Of a stretch of 64,000 nucleotides of DNA, positions 18,362-30,642 are shown piece by piece (the stretch's first letter is position 1; every line of letters begins with the position of its first letter). The translations under genes and the position numbers were made by a program. Below the pieces are notes generated by a model, which made no database searches, was not told where the DNA came from, and worked only from the letters and a program-made list of their open reading frames with translations. This DNA comes from Hemileia vastatrix (taxonomy: Eukaryota > Basidiomycota > Pucciniomycetes > Pucciniales > Zaghouaniaceae): contig JASXTE010000078.1 of assembly GCA_030280995.1 (NCBI GenBank), positions 1 through 64,000 on the forward strand, given 5' to 3'.

Positions 18362-21225
18362 TCAACTCGAACAAGAAGGCAAATTTCCACTCAGAGGAGT
18401 TCCAATCGAACAAAGACGCTGAAATCGACGAAAGCAAAGAAAGAATTAGATGCAATGAGCTTCCGATCATATTCGAAAGTTTGAAGGATTCAAGAAACTC
18501 ACCTCTTCTTCAGCTCTAACCTCTTCACTCTTCCCATCTACTTTACAACCATAATCTTCGAAAGGATGAACGCACATGTCCAAAACCTTTTGTAAAAAGT
18601 CAGTATCATTCTTTTCTTGAAGACAAGAAGCTACTTCTCTAGTGATCCAGTTACGAAGAATGAATTTGGGATTGTTCTGGTGTGAAGACATAGAAGATGA
18701 AGTCAAAAGTCAGAAGGAGAGGGTTGTTTCTGTCTTTGTTCTCTACTTTTTTGGACTACTCACCTGATCCATTTCTTTCTTGACCTCATCTGCATTTCTA
18801 CCCTCCTTTTCTAATCTTTGAGCATAAACATTCAACCAAGACTTGACCAAATCTCTCTTCATACTTCTAACGAAATCAGGCAAAAGTTTCTCATCGTACC
18901 ATTCTCCAGCAAACTTCTCTACCAATTCTTTTCTCTTATCTTCATCCAAACCTCCATCTTTCTTCTGATCCAAGATTAACTTAGCAAATCGGCTCAAGTT
19001 CCTAATAGAACTACTGAAATCCAAATCTTCCAAAGCGCTCAAGAAAGGATCGATGATCTGACTTTGATCATCTTCCAATGCTTCTCTCAATCCCAATTTA
19101 GATCTCCAACCTTTTTTCCATTCCTCGACCAAAGTTGACGTGAAGAGTTTCTGAATCTCAGAACCCAAGGTTTCCTCTGCATCTTTGGACCATTTTTCCA
19201 ATTTGGAAGGTTCAGAATCTATCAATTCGTTAGGTCTTGGAGCTCTCTTGTTTTCCAGTTCAAATCCCAAGATGACAGAGATTGATGATAATAATTGTTG
19301 AATTGCGAAAACTCCCATACTGGGTTGCATTCTATAAGAGTATCTACCTTCACTATCTGAGTGATTGCAGATTTGACCTTGATCGAATAAATCCATAAAA
19401 GCATAAGGTCCATAATCGATAGTCTCTCCACCTAGAGAGATGTTGTCTGTATTGAGAACTCCATGCATGAATCCTTGACATTGCCAAAGTGCAAAAGTCT
19501 TTGCGTTTCTTCTAGCAACTTCTTCTAACATCGGCTTTGCCCAGGGTTTCTGATCGACTTCATCCGAAGGCAAACCGAGTGTTTCAAAGCCTTTCAATTT
19601 CAAAACCTCTCTGGTAACGTATTCTCCCAAGATTCTTACAGATTCCCATTCTGCTCTTGAAGAATGAATCTGAAAAGAACCGATTCTCAACCAACTTGAA
19701 TTCAATCTTGTAGTGATGGCTGCAGTTTCCACTCTTTCTCTTAAGACTTTGACTTCGGGTACTGAAACGATCGCTAAAGCTCTTGAGGTTGGAATCTTCA
19801 AGGCTGCCATTGCTTCACTTGCCAAGAACTCTCGCACTGAACTTCCGAGAACAGCCAATCCATCTGCGAATCTGCTGAAAGGAGTTCGCCCACTCCCTTT
19901 GAGTTGGATTTCCCATCGAGAAGATGTTTGAGGATTGATGGTCTCTTTTAAAGTGATTGCTCTCCCGTCTCCTAATTGCCCGGCCCAACTTCCGAATTGA
20001 TGTCTGAGGGAAAGAGGATCCAAAAAACAGAAGATCCGAAAGGATGAAAAAGGTAGAAGGTGAGAAGGTTTAAATCTCAGCATCTTGACTTTCGAGCTCT
20101 CCTCTCCTTGATCCTTCCTCTTCCAACTCAGATTACATGACATCAAAAGACCCTCTTGTTGACTCACCCAGCATAGCAAAGAGACCAAGGAGCATAACCA
20201 TTGTCCTTCTCCAATCTCTCCTTCAACTCTCTTTCTCTCCTCTTGACTCTATCTTTCATTTCTTCTCTCTTTCCACTTCTCTCCATTTCCTCCTGAACAG
20301 CTTTTGCTTTCCTACCATAACCAGCTTCTTCATCCTTAGTCTCCTCGAGACCATTTGGGAATCTAGCCATAATACTTCTACCGCTCAAAACCTCTGATAA
20401 TTCTCTTCTGTCTCTCTCTTCCTGAGTCTTGGGTTCTCCCAGTGAATCCGTCAGTGGACCTGAAGAATAAGTAGAAGGACCATTTTTATTAGAATTGGAT
20501 TTGATGAATTCAAGAGAATCACCAATTGATAAATGAGGTAGACAATCTTGGAGACAAGAAGTTGAGATCCCAAGTAATCTAGCTGATGGGAATTCAGAAT
20601 TAGATCTTGCTTTCGGTAAATATAAAGTCAAACCTTCTTTCGTTGAATCTGAATTCTTCTCGAGATGTTTCTCCAAATCTATATCATAAGATCTCATTAC
20701 GGATTCGATTTCCTCCATTCTTTTCTCCATTGCTTCTTGTTCTTTCTTCTGAGCTTCTTCTGGACTCAATTCTTTGGATTCCTTTTGTTCCTTTTCTACT
20801 TCTCTTTTCTTACTTTCACCCAAAGAGACACCATTTGCGTCTTCGTCTTGTGGTTTTGGGAATTCATAAGGGAATTGAAGGACTAGTGGAGTTAGAAAAG
20901 AGAAATGACTTCCTTGAGCCACAGGTCTGGATCTTCGGACATAGGATGGAAGTGAATTTGGTAGAGAAAGGATTGCATTTGGTTTTGGAGTCAAAGGATC
21001 TGAAAGAAGATTGTTGGTCAATCTTGAAGTCGGCTTGACTGGTGGAAGATTAGAAATCGAGTAGGTCGAGGTGGAGGACATCTTTGGATGACTGCTCTTG
21101 ATCTGGTTGACTGAAGTTGAGGTTGAGAATCTCCTGTTTTGATTTGTTGTTCTTTTGAATCGAAAATGAAGGATTGCTTGCTTGCTCATAGAAAGGAAGT
21201 CGAGGTTCAAAGTCAACCTTCTCAT
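18362..21225 (-). CDS. Selenoprotein-O-like protein adenylyltransferase (SelO/YdiU), Cys form
   Basis: Four exons: 21225-20168, 20003-18764, 18676-18503 and 18418-18362; 842 residues. The N-terminus (RFKRTTNQNRRFSTSTSV) is a mitochondrial presequence; a second in-frame Met lies 12 codons inside. The pseudokinase-like core has YAGHQFGSWAGQLGDGRAI, LKGSGRTPFSRFADG, HGVLNTDNISLGGETIDYGP and HSDSEGRYSY. SelO transfers AMP from ATP to protein hydroxyls in mitochondria and tunes redox metabolism. The last exon is only 57 nt and ends in CSS, so the usual C-terminal selenocysteine (U-S-S) is replaced by Cys, as expected in a fungus. Residues 100-350 contain a Glu/Lys-rich insertion, making the protein longer than most homologues. 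No frame break. Confidence 0.9.
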
Positions 21226-21404
21226 CTATCTGACAATCTTGAGAATCTACACCTAGTTCGCCTTCCGACGTTCGCTTCAGGTTCGACATCGACAAGAGCA
21301 GATCGACGGAAGTAAAGTATGTATTTTGGTTGATTAGAGTACAAATGTTGGACAAGCATCGCAGCAGAACACCCATCATTTACAAAGCCACAACCTCTTT
21401 CCGT

Positions 21405-24400
21405 TCAGTTTTTAGGCAACAAATCATCGAGCAAGCCAAATAGATCGTCAGGAGGAGTCACGTTTGAGTTTCTCTGAGGATCAATAAGTGCATTGATATA
21501 TTGATTCAAAGGATCATCAGCAGATAGCATGTCCAAAAAGGCCTCCTGTTGAACCTTTTCTTCTCTTCGATTGTACTCGGCCTTCAACAGCCCATCGATG
21601 ATCCTAGATGCAGAGTTGTTTTCTGTTGCATAGTTTTCTCGGATCTGATAGGATCATATGAAGTAGAAGGGGATAGTAAAAACCAATCAAAAGGAGAAGG
21701 AACGGATATCGATTAGAACGTCGAAGCTTCTGTTCGAGTTTGAGTTCTCGTCTGCTTTTCAGTCGAATGATCTAAGGGAACACTCACAGTTCTAGACGAC
21801 TGTAAAAGCTCCAGACCATCCTTGATCTTTTCTCTCAATCCCTCTTCATCCTCTTTACCAGTTCTGGCGATTTCAATGAGATTCAAAGAGAGCATCACCA
21901 AGGAGTTGAACAGAGTGATCTTGAAATACCAATAGCGAGTGGCCGCCGGAGCGATTCGATCCAATTCTTTTCTGATGAGCTGTTCATTTAGCGTTCGAGA
22001 GATAGAAAGAAAGGGGGGGGGGGGGGAGCTCATCAAAATTCAGTGGACAATGAAACGTCCAATTCTACGCCTCTTCTGACTTTACATCCCAAGTTACTCA
22101 CCACAACCGTCGAGGGCAGATCTAACACACGCTTCAGTGGAGAACTTATAATCTGGATCGTGATGACCAAGACTTAGATAAGGTTGATGAACCATCATCA
22201 GACGATCGTAAAGGTCTTGATAGAGCATTAATCTAGCTATCGTTAGATATCGATGTTCTTCATGCATCTTGATGACTTCTGGAAGACGTTCACTCGTTCC
22301 ATCCAGCCTGAGAAAGATTGGGATTTGCTGTAATGAGACGAAAAGAAGAGTAGAAAGCTGTTAAATTTGGGAGAAGGCGAAAAGTGTAGATGAGGAAACA
22401 AGCGACCAGAACTTACCTCGAAGATCGCACGGAAAGTCTGATTGAGGTGTTGAGGAACAGAAAGAATAGAAAGATCAGAAGAAGATCGAGAAGCAATCGA
22501 AGTTTTTCATACTCTTTTTCGAACTCTCGAATCCTTAATTCTACTCACCGAATCCAATTCTCCAATACTTTCAGGAGAAGCAACATTTCTTCCGTACAAA
22601 TCTTTCAAATCCGAAATCTTCTTACAACCTTTAATGACAGCTTCATAAATTCTAGCACCAAAGGCATGGGGTAGCAATACCATCGCCCTTCTCATCAGGT
22701 AATTTAGCATCAGAGTCCGGTAGATCCTCTTCATCCAAATTCAAAGGCAGGCCTAGTGCTGCCATTCAACTGTTGTGGAACTTGATAAGTGAAGGTCCCA
22801 TTCGAATCAGCAGCCATGTAGTAATCGTAAGTCAACAACTTGAACCAAATCTTCCTTGCATTCTCTCGGATGAGATGAGATTTACAATCGGAAATCGATG
22901 GGACTAACTTGGAACTCGTATAGAGAGAGAAAGCGCTCAACATGTTTGATTTGGGGAAACCTTTTTAGTAACTCTTTAGAGACCGAATTCGATGATGATG
23001 AATTACCATTTAGTGTTGTTGTGGACGAATTTGATGGCTTAGAAACTGATCGACCATTCTAATTCATCATCCTTTGCTGTGCCTAATTTGTGTAAACCTA
23101 ACCATTGAGCTAATCGAATGGCAAAGGGATACTAAAGATGTCATCCCAACTAGATTCCCTCGAATTGAAGAAATGCATCTGAAAGTAAGAGTAACGTAGA
23201 CACCACGTTAAGGTTTGGTCGATTGAGAAAATCGGTCATGCAAAGACAGCTTTCACTTAGCTTTTGCCAGGTATCCGAAACTTTAAGGAGGACGAGGAAG
23301 AGAGACAGTGAGAAAGGGTGCTTTCAGCAAACAGAAGAAATGAGTAGATCTTGATGATAGAAAATGAACGATGAAAGAAGCGATCGGTTTCGACAGAAGA
23401 ATAACTCACGACGAACAGCGTTTGAACTATCGCTTTCGATCCCCTTACTAATCAAAGTTTGCGGATCGCCGCATTCAATAGAAGAAGAAAGTAGAGCAAA
23501 CAGAAAAGCCAAAAAAGATAGATCTATCTCTTCTAGATTAACCAAAGCTTGACCTTCCGAGACTTGATTTGCAAAAGTTGCCAATTGAGATCTGACCAAT
23601 CCTCACAAGTTAGACCTTGAAGAACAGCTCTTTCCAAAGGTTCGAACTCCTCCACCAGAAAATCGATGATCCAATTGCGGGGTAGTTGTCTTATGACGTC
23701 TCTGATGTTAGAAGGAGTTGGATCTTGACGAAACGGAAAGCTTAGAAGTCTCAGAGTTGTTGGGAGTCTGATGACTGGTACTGGCGTTGTTGAAGGTTGG
23801 AGCAGATTGAGAGACACTTGAGAATGTAGGCTGAGTTTGAGAAGAACTGGAAGTCGAGGCATAATTCGAGAGTAAAACTTGGTTTTGTTGAGATGAGTTT
23901 CCACTCCTTGACTCTTCCAACTCGACTTGAAGAGACCTCAAAGTCTGTTCCAAGTAGCCGATATGATTCAAAAGAACAGGTTTGGAGCTGGCATCTGAGA
24001 TCCAAGGTGAATGCCTGAAAAGAAGTCACGGAGATGGAGTGACGAGACAGCAAGTCAGGAAAGTGATGAGGGAAACGAGAGAAGCAAAGTCCTCATGAAT
24101 CTTGTTCCTTCCAACTTACGAATAAGCTTCTCCATTCCCTTGTGCTGCAGGCCTTTTCCCATTCAAGTTTGAGCTTTGATTGTAAGTGTTGAAGAGCTCT
24201 CTTGCATGACTGGAAGAAGAAGCCTCTGGAGCGCTTTGAATCACCACAGTCTCTGACCAAGAACACTCGTTGTGGAGTCTGGAACAATTATGACAGACTG
24301 GTTTCTCTCTACCACATTTGATTTTCTTCTCTGTTGATGGAAAGACAACGAGCAAGAGGTTGAGATCTGTTCCTAAGTTCTAATCTTTGTGCAAATCTCA

Positions 24401-24597
24401 AAGCCAATCTAGATCATCCTTTGCTTCCCCTTCACGATTGTTTCCCCGAAATGATGTAGAATCGGAACTGTTATTCAAGCTACAGCCAAAGCTCTCTACT
24501 CACTTCTACAAGGCAGACAAGCGTTGATGACTCTCTTTTTGGCTGCATTGCCTTTGGAACCTCCATTTGCATTCCCCTCTGCATTCTCATGATTCAT
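21405..24597 (-). CDS. Zn(II)2Cys6 transcription factor, frameshifted as sequenced
   Basis: Start at 24597. Exon 1 (24597-24504) and exon 2 (24330-24120) encode the binuclear cluster ACLPCRKKKIKCGREKPVCHNC..HNECSW, followed by linker and coiled-coil (NHIGYLEQTLRSLQVELEESR). The fungal_trans-type middle domain is recognisable in pieces: CLCMTDFLNRPNLNVVSTLL, AIRLAQWLGLHKLGTAKDDE, LPLNLDEEDLP, IPIFLRLDGTSERLPEVIKM, then LMLYQDLYDRLMMVHQPYLS. The end is DDLFGLLDDLLPKN at 21405. Adjacent pieces lie in different frames without introns at at least four places (about 23800, 23612, 23120 and 22757). Most can be explained by one missing or extra base in a short homopolymer. Either a recent pseudogene or consensus errors. 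It may control a neighbouring gene; the target is unknown. Confidence 0.7.
22013..22026 (+). repeat. Poly-G tract (14 G)
   Basis: An uninterrupted run of 14 G in an intron of the transcription factor gene. It is the longest homopolymer I saw in the window and is prone to length errors or true polymorphism. Confidence 0.9.
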
Positions 24598-25082
24598 CTC
24601 GGAATCCATTCCAGAGATCCAAATCTAGTTTACCCGAATCCAGCTTTTATGCTTCTACTTTATTGTTTGGAACGGAGAGCTGTCTGTCTTGAGAGGGACA
24701 ATGAGATAGTGGTTGGTGGACAAGAACTTTTGGAAGTCTCTATCTTTCAAGAAGCTAAGAATCGCACGTCTACGTCATCCTGCAAAGTTCAAAATTCAAA
24801 CTGGGTAGATTTTCAAAAGTAGCACAAACGTTGCTCATTTTCGAGTCACAATAGGATCCACGAGACCATCGCTTGGAATGCTGCAGCTCAGATGACAATT
24901 TACTAGCATTTCTAAATTCTATCGAGATAGATACTGATAAGTTTTTGATGCAAATATTCTTTTCTTCAACAAGAGAAGGAACTCTTTGTCTTCTCCTTTG
25001 ACCTTCTTCAACCATCTACCCGTAAACACTCCTTTCCTTTTCTTTGTTATTTACTTTGAAGGACTCTAATCCTGATCTGGAT
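24598..25082. other. Intergenic between the transcription factor and the S10 carboxypeptidase
   Basis: About 480 bp holding the promoter of the transcription factor and the 3' end of the carboxypeptidase, both on the minus strand. Short open frames here show no family motif. I see no gene. Confidence 0.5.
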
Positions 25083-27681
25083 TTAGAAAGTTCCATTTCC
25101 CGGAGAATGTAACCAACGATTGACCATAGTCAGAGCTACTTCAGGTTGATCTGATAGAAGTGGGAGCGTAAGGGAATGAGAGAGTAAAGCGATGAGATTT
25201 TTTCAAGGTCAGTGGGACGCTGCTGCTCTTATCTCTCGAAGATTCGAGTCATGTCAAGAAAGCCAACTACTCACCCTTTGGTAAGAAATGACCAGATTCA
25301 TGAACTGCAGTGAAAGTTAGATTTCAAAGGTTCTATAAGTTCCAGCTTCCGTGAAGCCATCGTTTCTATACCACGGCTTGAAAGAAGCTGCGTTGAAGCC
25401 TTCTTTTCCTGACCATTCCAAGTCGCTAGTCCATTGATCTCTGTTCGAGTGAAGAAAGAAGATTAGGAGAAAGGTGAAAGATATGGCAAATCAGTCGGGT
25501 TTCAAGACGAAGAAACGAGAAGGGAATGCGACTGCGAGCTCAGAGTTCAAGACTTCGATAAACTTACCCCTCCCAAAGAGTTACAAATGAAATCCTCTCT
25601 CTCCCGAATAGATCAGACTGTAAGAAAGGGGGGAAAAGATGAGAGATCGATTGGACATGAGCTTTGTTCTTCATTTGCTTTTCCATCATAGAAAAGAACA
25701 ACACCAACTAGCGTTCATTAGAATACTCACACTCTAACTCCCTTTTCCAAAATGTCAGTGACAGCCCAAGTGGAGTCTCTAGCACCATCTCCAGTACTTG
25801 CGAAATGATTGTAGACATCATCAGAACAACCGACAAAGACACCATCATGGTTTATCACCTGCACCTTTTTCGTCGATTCCATTGCCTTACGAATCTTTGG
25901 ATCGTTCAAAAAGGAAGCTACGTATTCCTCCTCTTGATATTCTCCCATATGAGCCCAATCGAAGAAAGCTGAGCAAAAAGTGAAGAAAGACAGAGAAAAA
26001 AAGTGAGAAAAAAAGTGTTAAGATCGAGAAAAAAAGAAAAAGAAGTTTTGATTTGATTCTTTCTTTAATACTTCTATACTCACATCTTCCAGTAGATTCC
26101 CAAGGAGAACTCAAAGCTCCCTCACAAAAGCTACTAGCAGTTTGACAAGCCAAAGAATTATAACCACCACCATTTTTAGGATGATTACATTTCTCCACCA
26201 AACCTAAACAAACTGGGATTTGACTTTGCATATGTTTACATTGTTTCTCATCAAAGAAAGGAGGATGACCACCTTCCATTGTACAAGCATATCTCCAATA
26301 AGCTGGGAATTGAGCCTTTGGAGAAGTGATTCCATTTCCAATCAAGACTGATTTCAAAGGTAAAGGTTCAATTCCTCTTTCTGGATTACTTGCTGCTCTT
26401 TCATTGTCTCTTAGAAGTTGAGATGCAATTAATGGGATCCATCGTCCTGCATAAGATTCTCCTGAAATGTGGAAAGAGGAAATTCCATTTTTTGAAGATG
26501 AGGTTGACGAAGATGATTGAGGTGAGAAGATCTGGTTGGCATGCATTCCGAAAAGTTGAAGGAAAGCAGAAGCATCTCTGGCTGCTGCTGGAGCTGAATA
26601 GATACGAGCTGGAGCTGGATCTTTACGAGTTGAATCTGACCATGAAGAGTAAGAGAACCCAGTTCCTACAGGCTGTGAGTGAGTAGAAAATGGAAAGAGG
26701 CATCAGAAGAGGTTTCAAGAGCATTAAAGAGACCACTCATTTTCTTTCTTTCAAGCGTCTCCTCCAACTCAAAAGGGAGATACCTCATTAGACACTGATT
26801 CTACAACGAAGGTAATGATCGATCAGAAAGCACCTCACTATTGTACTGACCTGATCAAAGTAGACCATAGTAGCATTCGAATTCCAACTGAAAGGATTCA
26901 TCTCAGTCTTGTTTCCAGGAATCGCATTACAGGGACCATCTTCCATCAGAAGCCCGGTAAAGGATGAACAACCTGTTTACCGATTAGAGGATTAGAGAAA
27001 CGTCAGAAACGTCGAAATGTCTGAGCCACGGAAATCTATAGGCGATTGTGAATTGAATCAGAAGCATTCTTTAATCGAAGGATCTTAAGCTCTCACCTGG
27101 ACCACCGTTAAGCCACAGCATTACTGGATCTTTGGTAGCGTCTGAGCGAGACTCTGAGGATCGAGAGAGAGTGAGGGCGAGAGTGAGTGAGTGAGGGAAG
27201 GTGGAGAAGAGAGAAAGATGAGCCTCTATCTGTCTACCCTTCATTCTCTGCCTCTGTCTATCATTCTATAATTGTATTACTTACCGAAGGCCCAAAAGTA
27301 GAAATGTTCAATGACGCCCTGTTCTTTGAATTGATGTTCTACTTCACCCATTGTGTGGATCAAGTCCAATTCTTCTCCATCTTCATGGAGCAACTTATGT
27401 TCTCTCAACTTGTCTACGTCTACGTCTAGGTAACCGGACCAAGATTTCTTTCCTTGTGATCTTTCACATATCTCACCGGGAGGCTGAGTGATTCTCAAAG
27501 AGTGAGCTGGTAGAGAAGGATGAGAGAACGTTTCTACTACTTTGTTCTCGTCTGAGAGAGAAGGTTGGATTGTAGATTGTCCATTGAAGGTTGAAGATAG
27601 GAATGGCAATTGTGCTGATTTGACGATTGAAGTCAAACTCAGAACCAGACTGAATTGAGAAATGCGATTCAATTTGACCAT
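25083..27681 (-). CDS. S10 serine carboxypeptidase (secreted or vacuolar), frameshifted as sequenced
   Basis: Eight exons: 27681-27285, 27153-27097, 26972-26851, 26672-26084, 25968-25731, 25617-25568, 25441-25274 and 25150-25083. The N-terminus MVKLNRISQFSLVLSLTSIVKSAQ is a signal peptide. Family motifs are present: KSWSGYLDVD, FYFWAFGESR, MLWLNGGPGCSS (oxyanion hole), PVGTGFSYS, HISGESYAGRW (catalytic Ser), VLIYSG..DFICN (catalytic Asp region) and HESGHFLP (catalytic His). The gene is complete in order, but exon 6 changes frame inside a GA/G run (about 25596) and again needs one base less at its GGGG donor. Exon 7 lacks one A between TFE and NLTF (about 25318). These are single-base indels, so error and decay are both possible. 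Divergent from arginyl-tRNA synthetase. Confidence 0.83.
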
Positions 27682-27960
27682 CTTGTCTTGAAGATAACAG
27701 TTTGAGAAGAAGAAGTTGAGTTTTTTTTTCTCTGCTTCTCTTTGAGTCAGTCGCACCCAATTTCAATCTACTTCTACTCACTAGAATCCTTTAAGATTAC
27801 GATTCTCAACCAATCCAAAGGCTATTTATTCAAGAGTTCAAGTCGATTGGTCGAGTCAGCCACTTTGATCCAAAGAACTGCCATCCCTACTCTCACTACT
27901 TCTACTTCCACTTCTCGTCCTACTCTGCATCGAACCTTTATCAAACCTACATCGATCAAG

Positions 27961-30298
27961 ATGGCGACTCAACCAACTGCAGCTCCAACTCCTTCAACCA
28001 CAGTTCCAGATCTAACTTCTTCTGGAATCCCTCTCCTCTCTCAACTTCCACAACTTCCAAACCATAAAGACGCTGATCCAAAAAGGTCTCCATTGGATCA
28101 CTTCCGTCTGGCAATCGCTGATCAGGCTTCAAAAGCTTTGCATCTACCTTTGGAAAAGGTATTCGAAGCTGTACAACATCCTACAAAGGGCGCAGATTTC
28201 TCTTTGGCTGTTCCAAGGTTCAGATTGCCTGGAAAACCAAATGAACACGCTCAAAAGGTCGCAGAGGCAGTGAGTACTTTGACACTGGGGGTTTGATGAA
28301 AGTAAGAATCATTTTTGGTAGTCGACTCTACAGAAAAAGGAGGATAGAGCAAGTCTTTGGAAAGAGAGCTTCTTCGAATCGAGTCAGTAGCAAATCAAAA
28401 ACCTATCTTCTCGAACCTAACATCTTCTTCTTCTACTTTTTCTCTCCTCCTGTTTCCAGTTCCAGCCAAATCCTTACCTCTCATCATGTGAAGCAAAAGG
28501 TGCTTTCGTACTCTACAACATGAACACTGTCACTCTGACTACTTTGACTCTATCCACTTGTCACAACTTGACTTATGGTCCTGGTTCTTCCAACGATTCA
28601 AAAGACGTCTCTTCCTATGGTACCAACACTTCGGGAGAGAACAAACCCATGATTGTGGAATTCTCTAGTCCAAACATTGCCAAACCTTTCCATGCTGGTC
28701 ATTTGAGATCGACCATCATTGGGGCTTTCGTTGCAAACCTCTATGAAGCCAATGGTTGGAAGGTCGAAAGATGGAACTATCTGGGAGATTGGGGCAAACA
28801 GTTCGGTGAGTCTCTCCAATGACTATTCGTCTTGTTGAGAAGAAAGAGGGGAGAGAAGAAGCTTCGTCATTGATCTCCTCTAAACAATTCTTTTCTTCAC
28901 CTCTCTCAGGTCTCTTGGCTGTCGGATGGAAAATGTATGGAGATGAAGAGAAACTCAAAGAGAATGCAGTCATGCATCTCTACGACGTCTACGTCAAGAT
29001 CAACAAATTGGCAGAAGAACAGAGTGCAGGAGTCGACAAGGAAGGTCCAATTCATGAAGAAGCAAGAGCTTACTTCAAAGGAATGGAAGATGGAGATCAA
29101 GATTGTTTGAAAATGTGGGAGAAATTCAGAACTTTATCCATCGAATCTTATATCAAGACTTATGAAAGGTTAAATGTCAAATTCGACGTTTACTCTGGAG
29201 AAAGTCAAGTCTCGAAAGAAAACATGAAAAAGACTATGGAATTATTAAACGCTTCAGATTTCATTCAAGAAGAAAAGGGAGCAAAATTGGTTGATTTGAC
29301 AAAGTATAAATTGGAAAAGACTGTAGTAGAAAGGAAAGATGGTACTCCACTTTACATTACCAGAGATATAGCAGAAGCCAAACAAAGATGGGATAAATTC
29401 CAAAATGGTTTCGAAAAAATGATTTACGTAGTTGCTTCTCAACAAGATTTACATTTAGCACAATTCTTTAAAGTTTTGGAATTGTTGAAATATGAATGGG
29501 CTCAACCTAAAGAGAATAAATTGTTACATATCAATTTTGGTATGGTTAAAGGTATGTCTACTAGAAAAGGTACTGCAGTCTTTTTAGAACACATTTTGGA
29601 TGAAGCCAAAAATACAATGTGGGATTTAATGAAAGAAAATCAAGAGAAATACGTTCAAATTCAAGATCCAGAGAAAACTGCAGATGTGGTTGGAATGACT
29701 GCAGTCAAAATTCAAGACATGTCTGCAAAAAGAATTAATGATTATACTTTTGATTGGAAAAGAATGACTAGTTGGGAAGGTGATACTGGTCCTTATTTAC
29801 AATATCAACACGTTAGATTATGTTCGGTTGAAAGGAAATTACAACAAGATGGTATCGTTTTGAAAGAAAAGGATTTGGATTTAAATTCTTTGAAACCTGA
29901 ATTATTAAAGGAAGAGAAAGCTAGAGAAATTATTGTTCTTTTGGCTAATTGGCCTGATGTTGTTAAAGCTGCTTTGAAAGATCATCAACCTTCTACTATC
30001 GTCACTTTTGCTTTTAGACTTTGTCATGCTATTTCTAGTGCTTGGGAAACTCTTATCGTTAAAGGAAGCGCAGAGGATTTGGCTTTGGTAAGACTTTGGT
30101 TGTATAGGTGCTCTAGGAACGTCTTGAGCGCTGCTTTGAGGTTGTTGACTGTTGAACGTGAGTGTCGAAGTGTTGAGAATAAAACAAATTTGCTAAACAG
30201 GTTCGCTGATTCGTGCTTTCTTCTCTCTCTTTCCCTTATCTTTCTTCTTTTCCTTTCCTCTTTATACGCGATTCTCAACAGCTCTCGAAAGAATGTAG
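27961..30298 (+). CDS. Arginyl-tRNA synthetase (class I)
   Basis: Four exons: 27961-28269, 28460-28805, 28910-30157 and 30282-30298; 639 residues. It charges tRNA-Arg. Motifs: the N-terminal additional domain, then [23 protein letters not shown] (HAGHLRST is the HIGH signature), the catalytic insertions, [10 protein letters not shown] (KMSKS-equivalent) and the anticodon-binding DALR domain ([16 protein letters not shown]). The final exon is only 17 nt and adds the conserved C-terminus LERM. The first ATG in frame is 27961 (MATQPT). The frame stays open upstream without an ATG and reads like a mitochondrial presequence, so a second, organellar form may start at a non-AUG codon. The frame is unbroken. 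Confidence 0.95.
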
Positions 30299-30642
30299 AA
30301 GAAAGGCCTTCTCTTCCTTACCCTATTCTTATTCAATCCCCCAAAAATTATAGAATGTTGCTTACTTTACCTTTACGCAGCTAATTCAATTTGATGAGTC
30401 ACTCCAATCAGTTCTCTCTTTCAAAGATCGTGATCGCCTCGATTCCTTGCTGTCATTGAGAAAGAAAGCGAGAAGTATCTTAAAAGTCAGATGGCTGCTC
30501 AAAGGGTCTGTACAGACATCTAAAAAGTTGAAAACGAAGCTTCTAAGAATACATGAATATTGAATCTGTTCCGAATTGAAAAATCACATCTTACCCCGTT
30601 ACCTCCAAATGAAAAAGATGAGTCTCGAAATTTCGTAGCTGT

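Noticed and set aside
20607..21038. Plus-strand hydrophobic frame
   Set aside because: Antisense of the Glu/Lys-rich part of the SelO-like gene.
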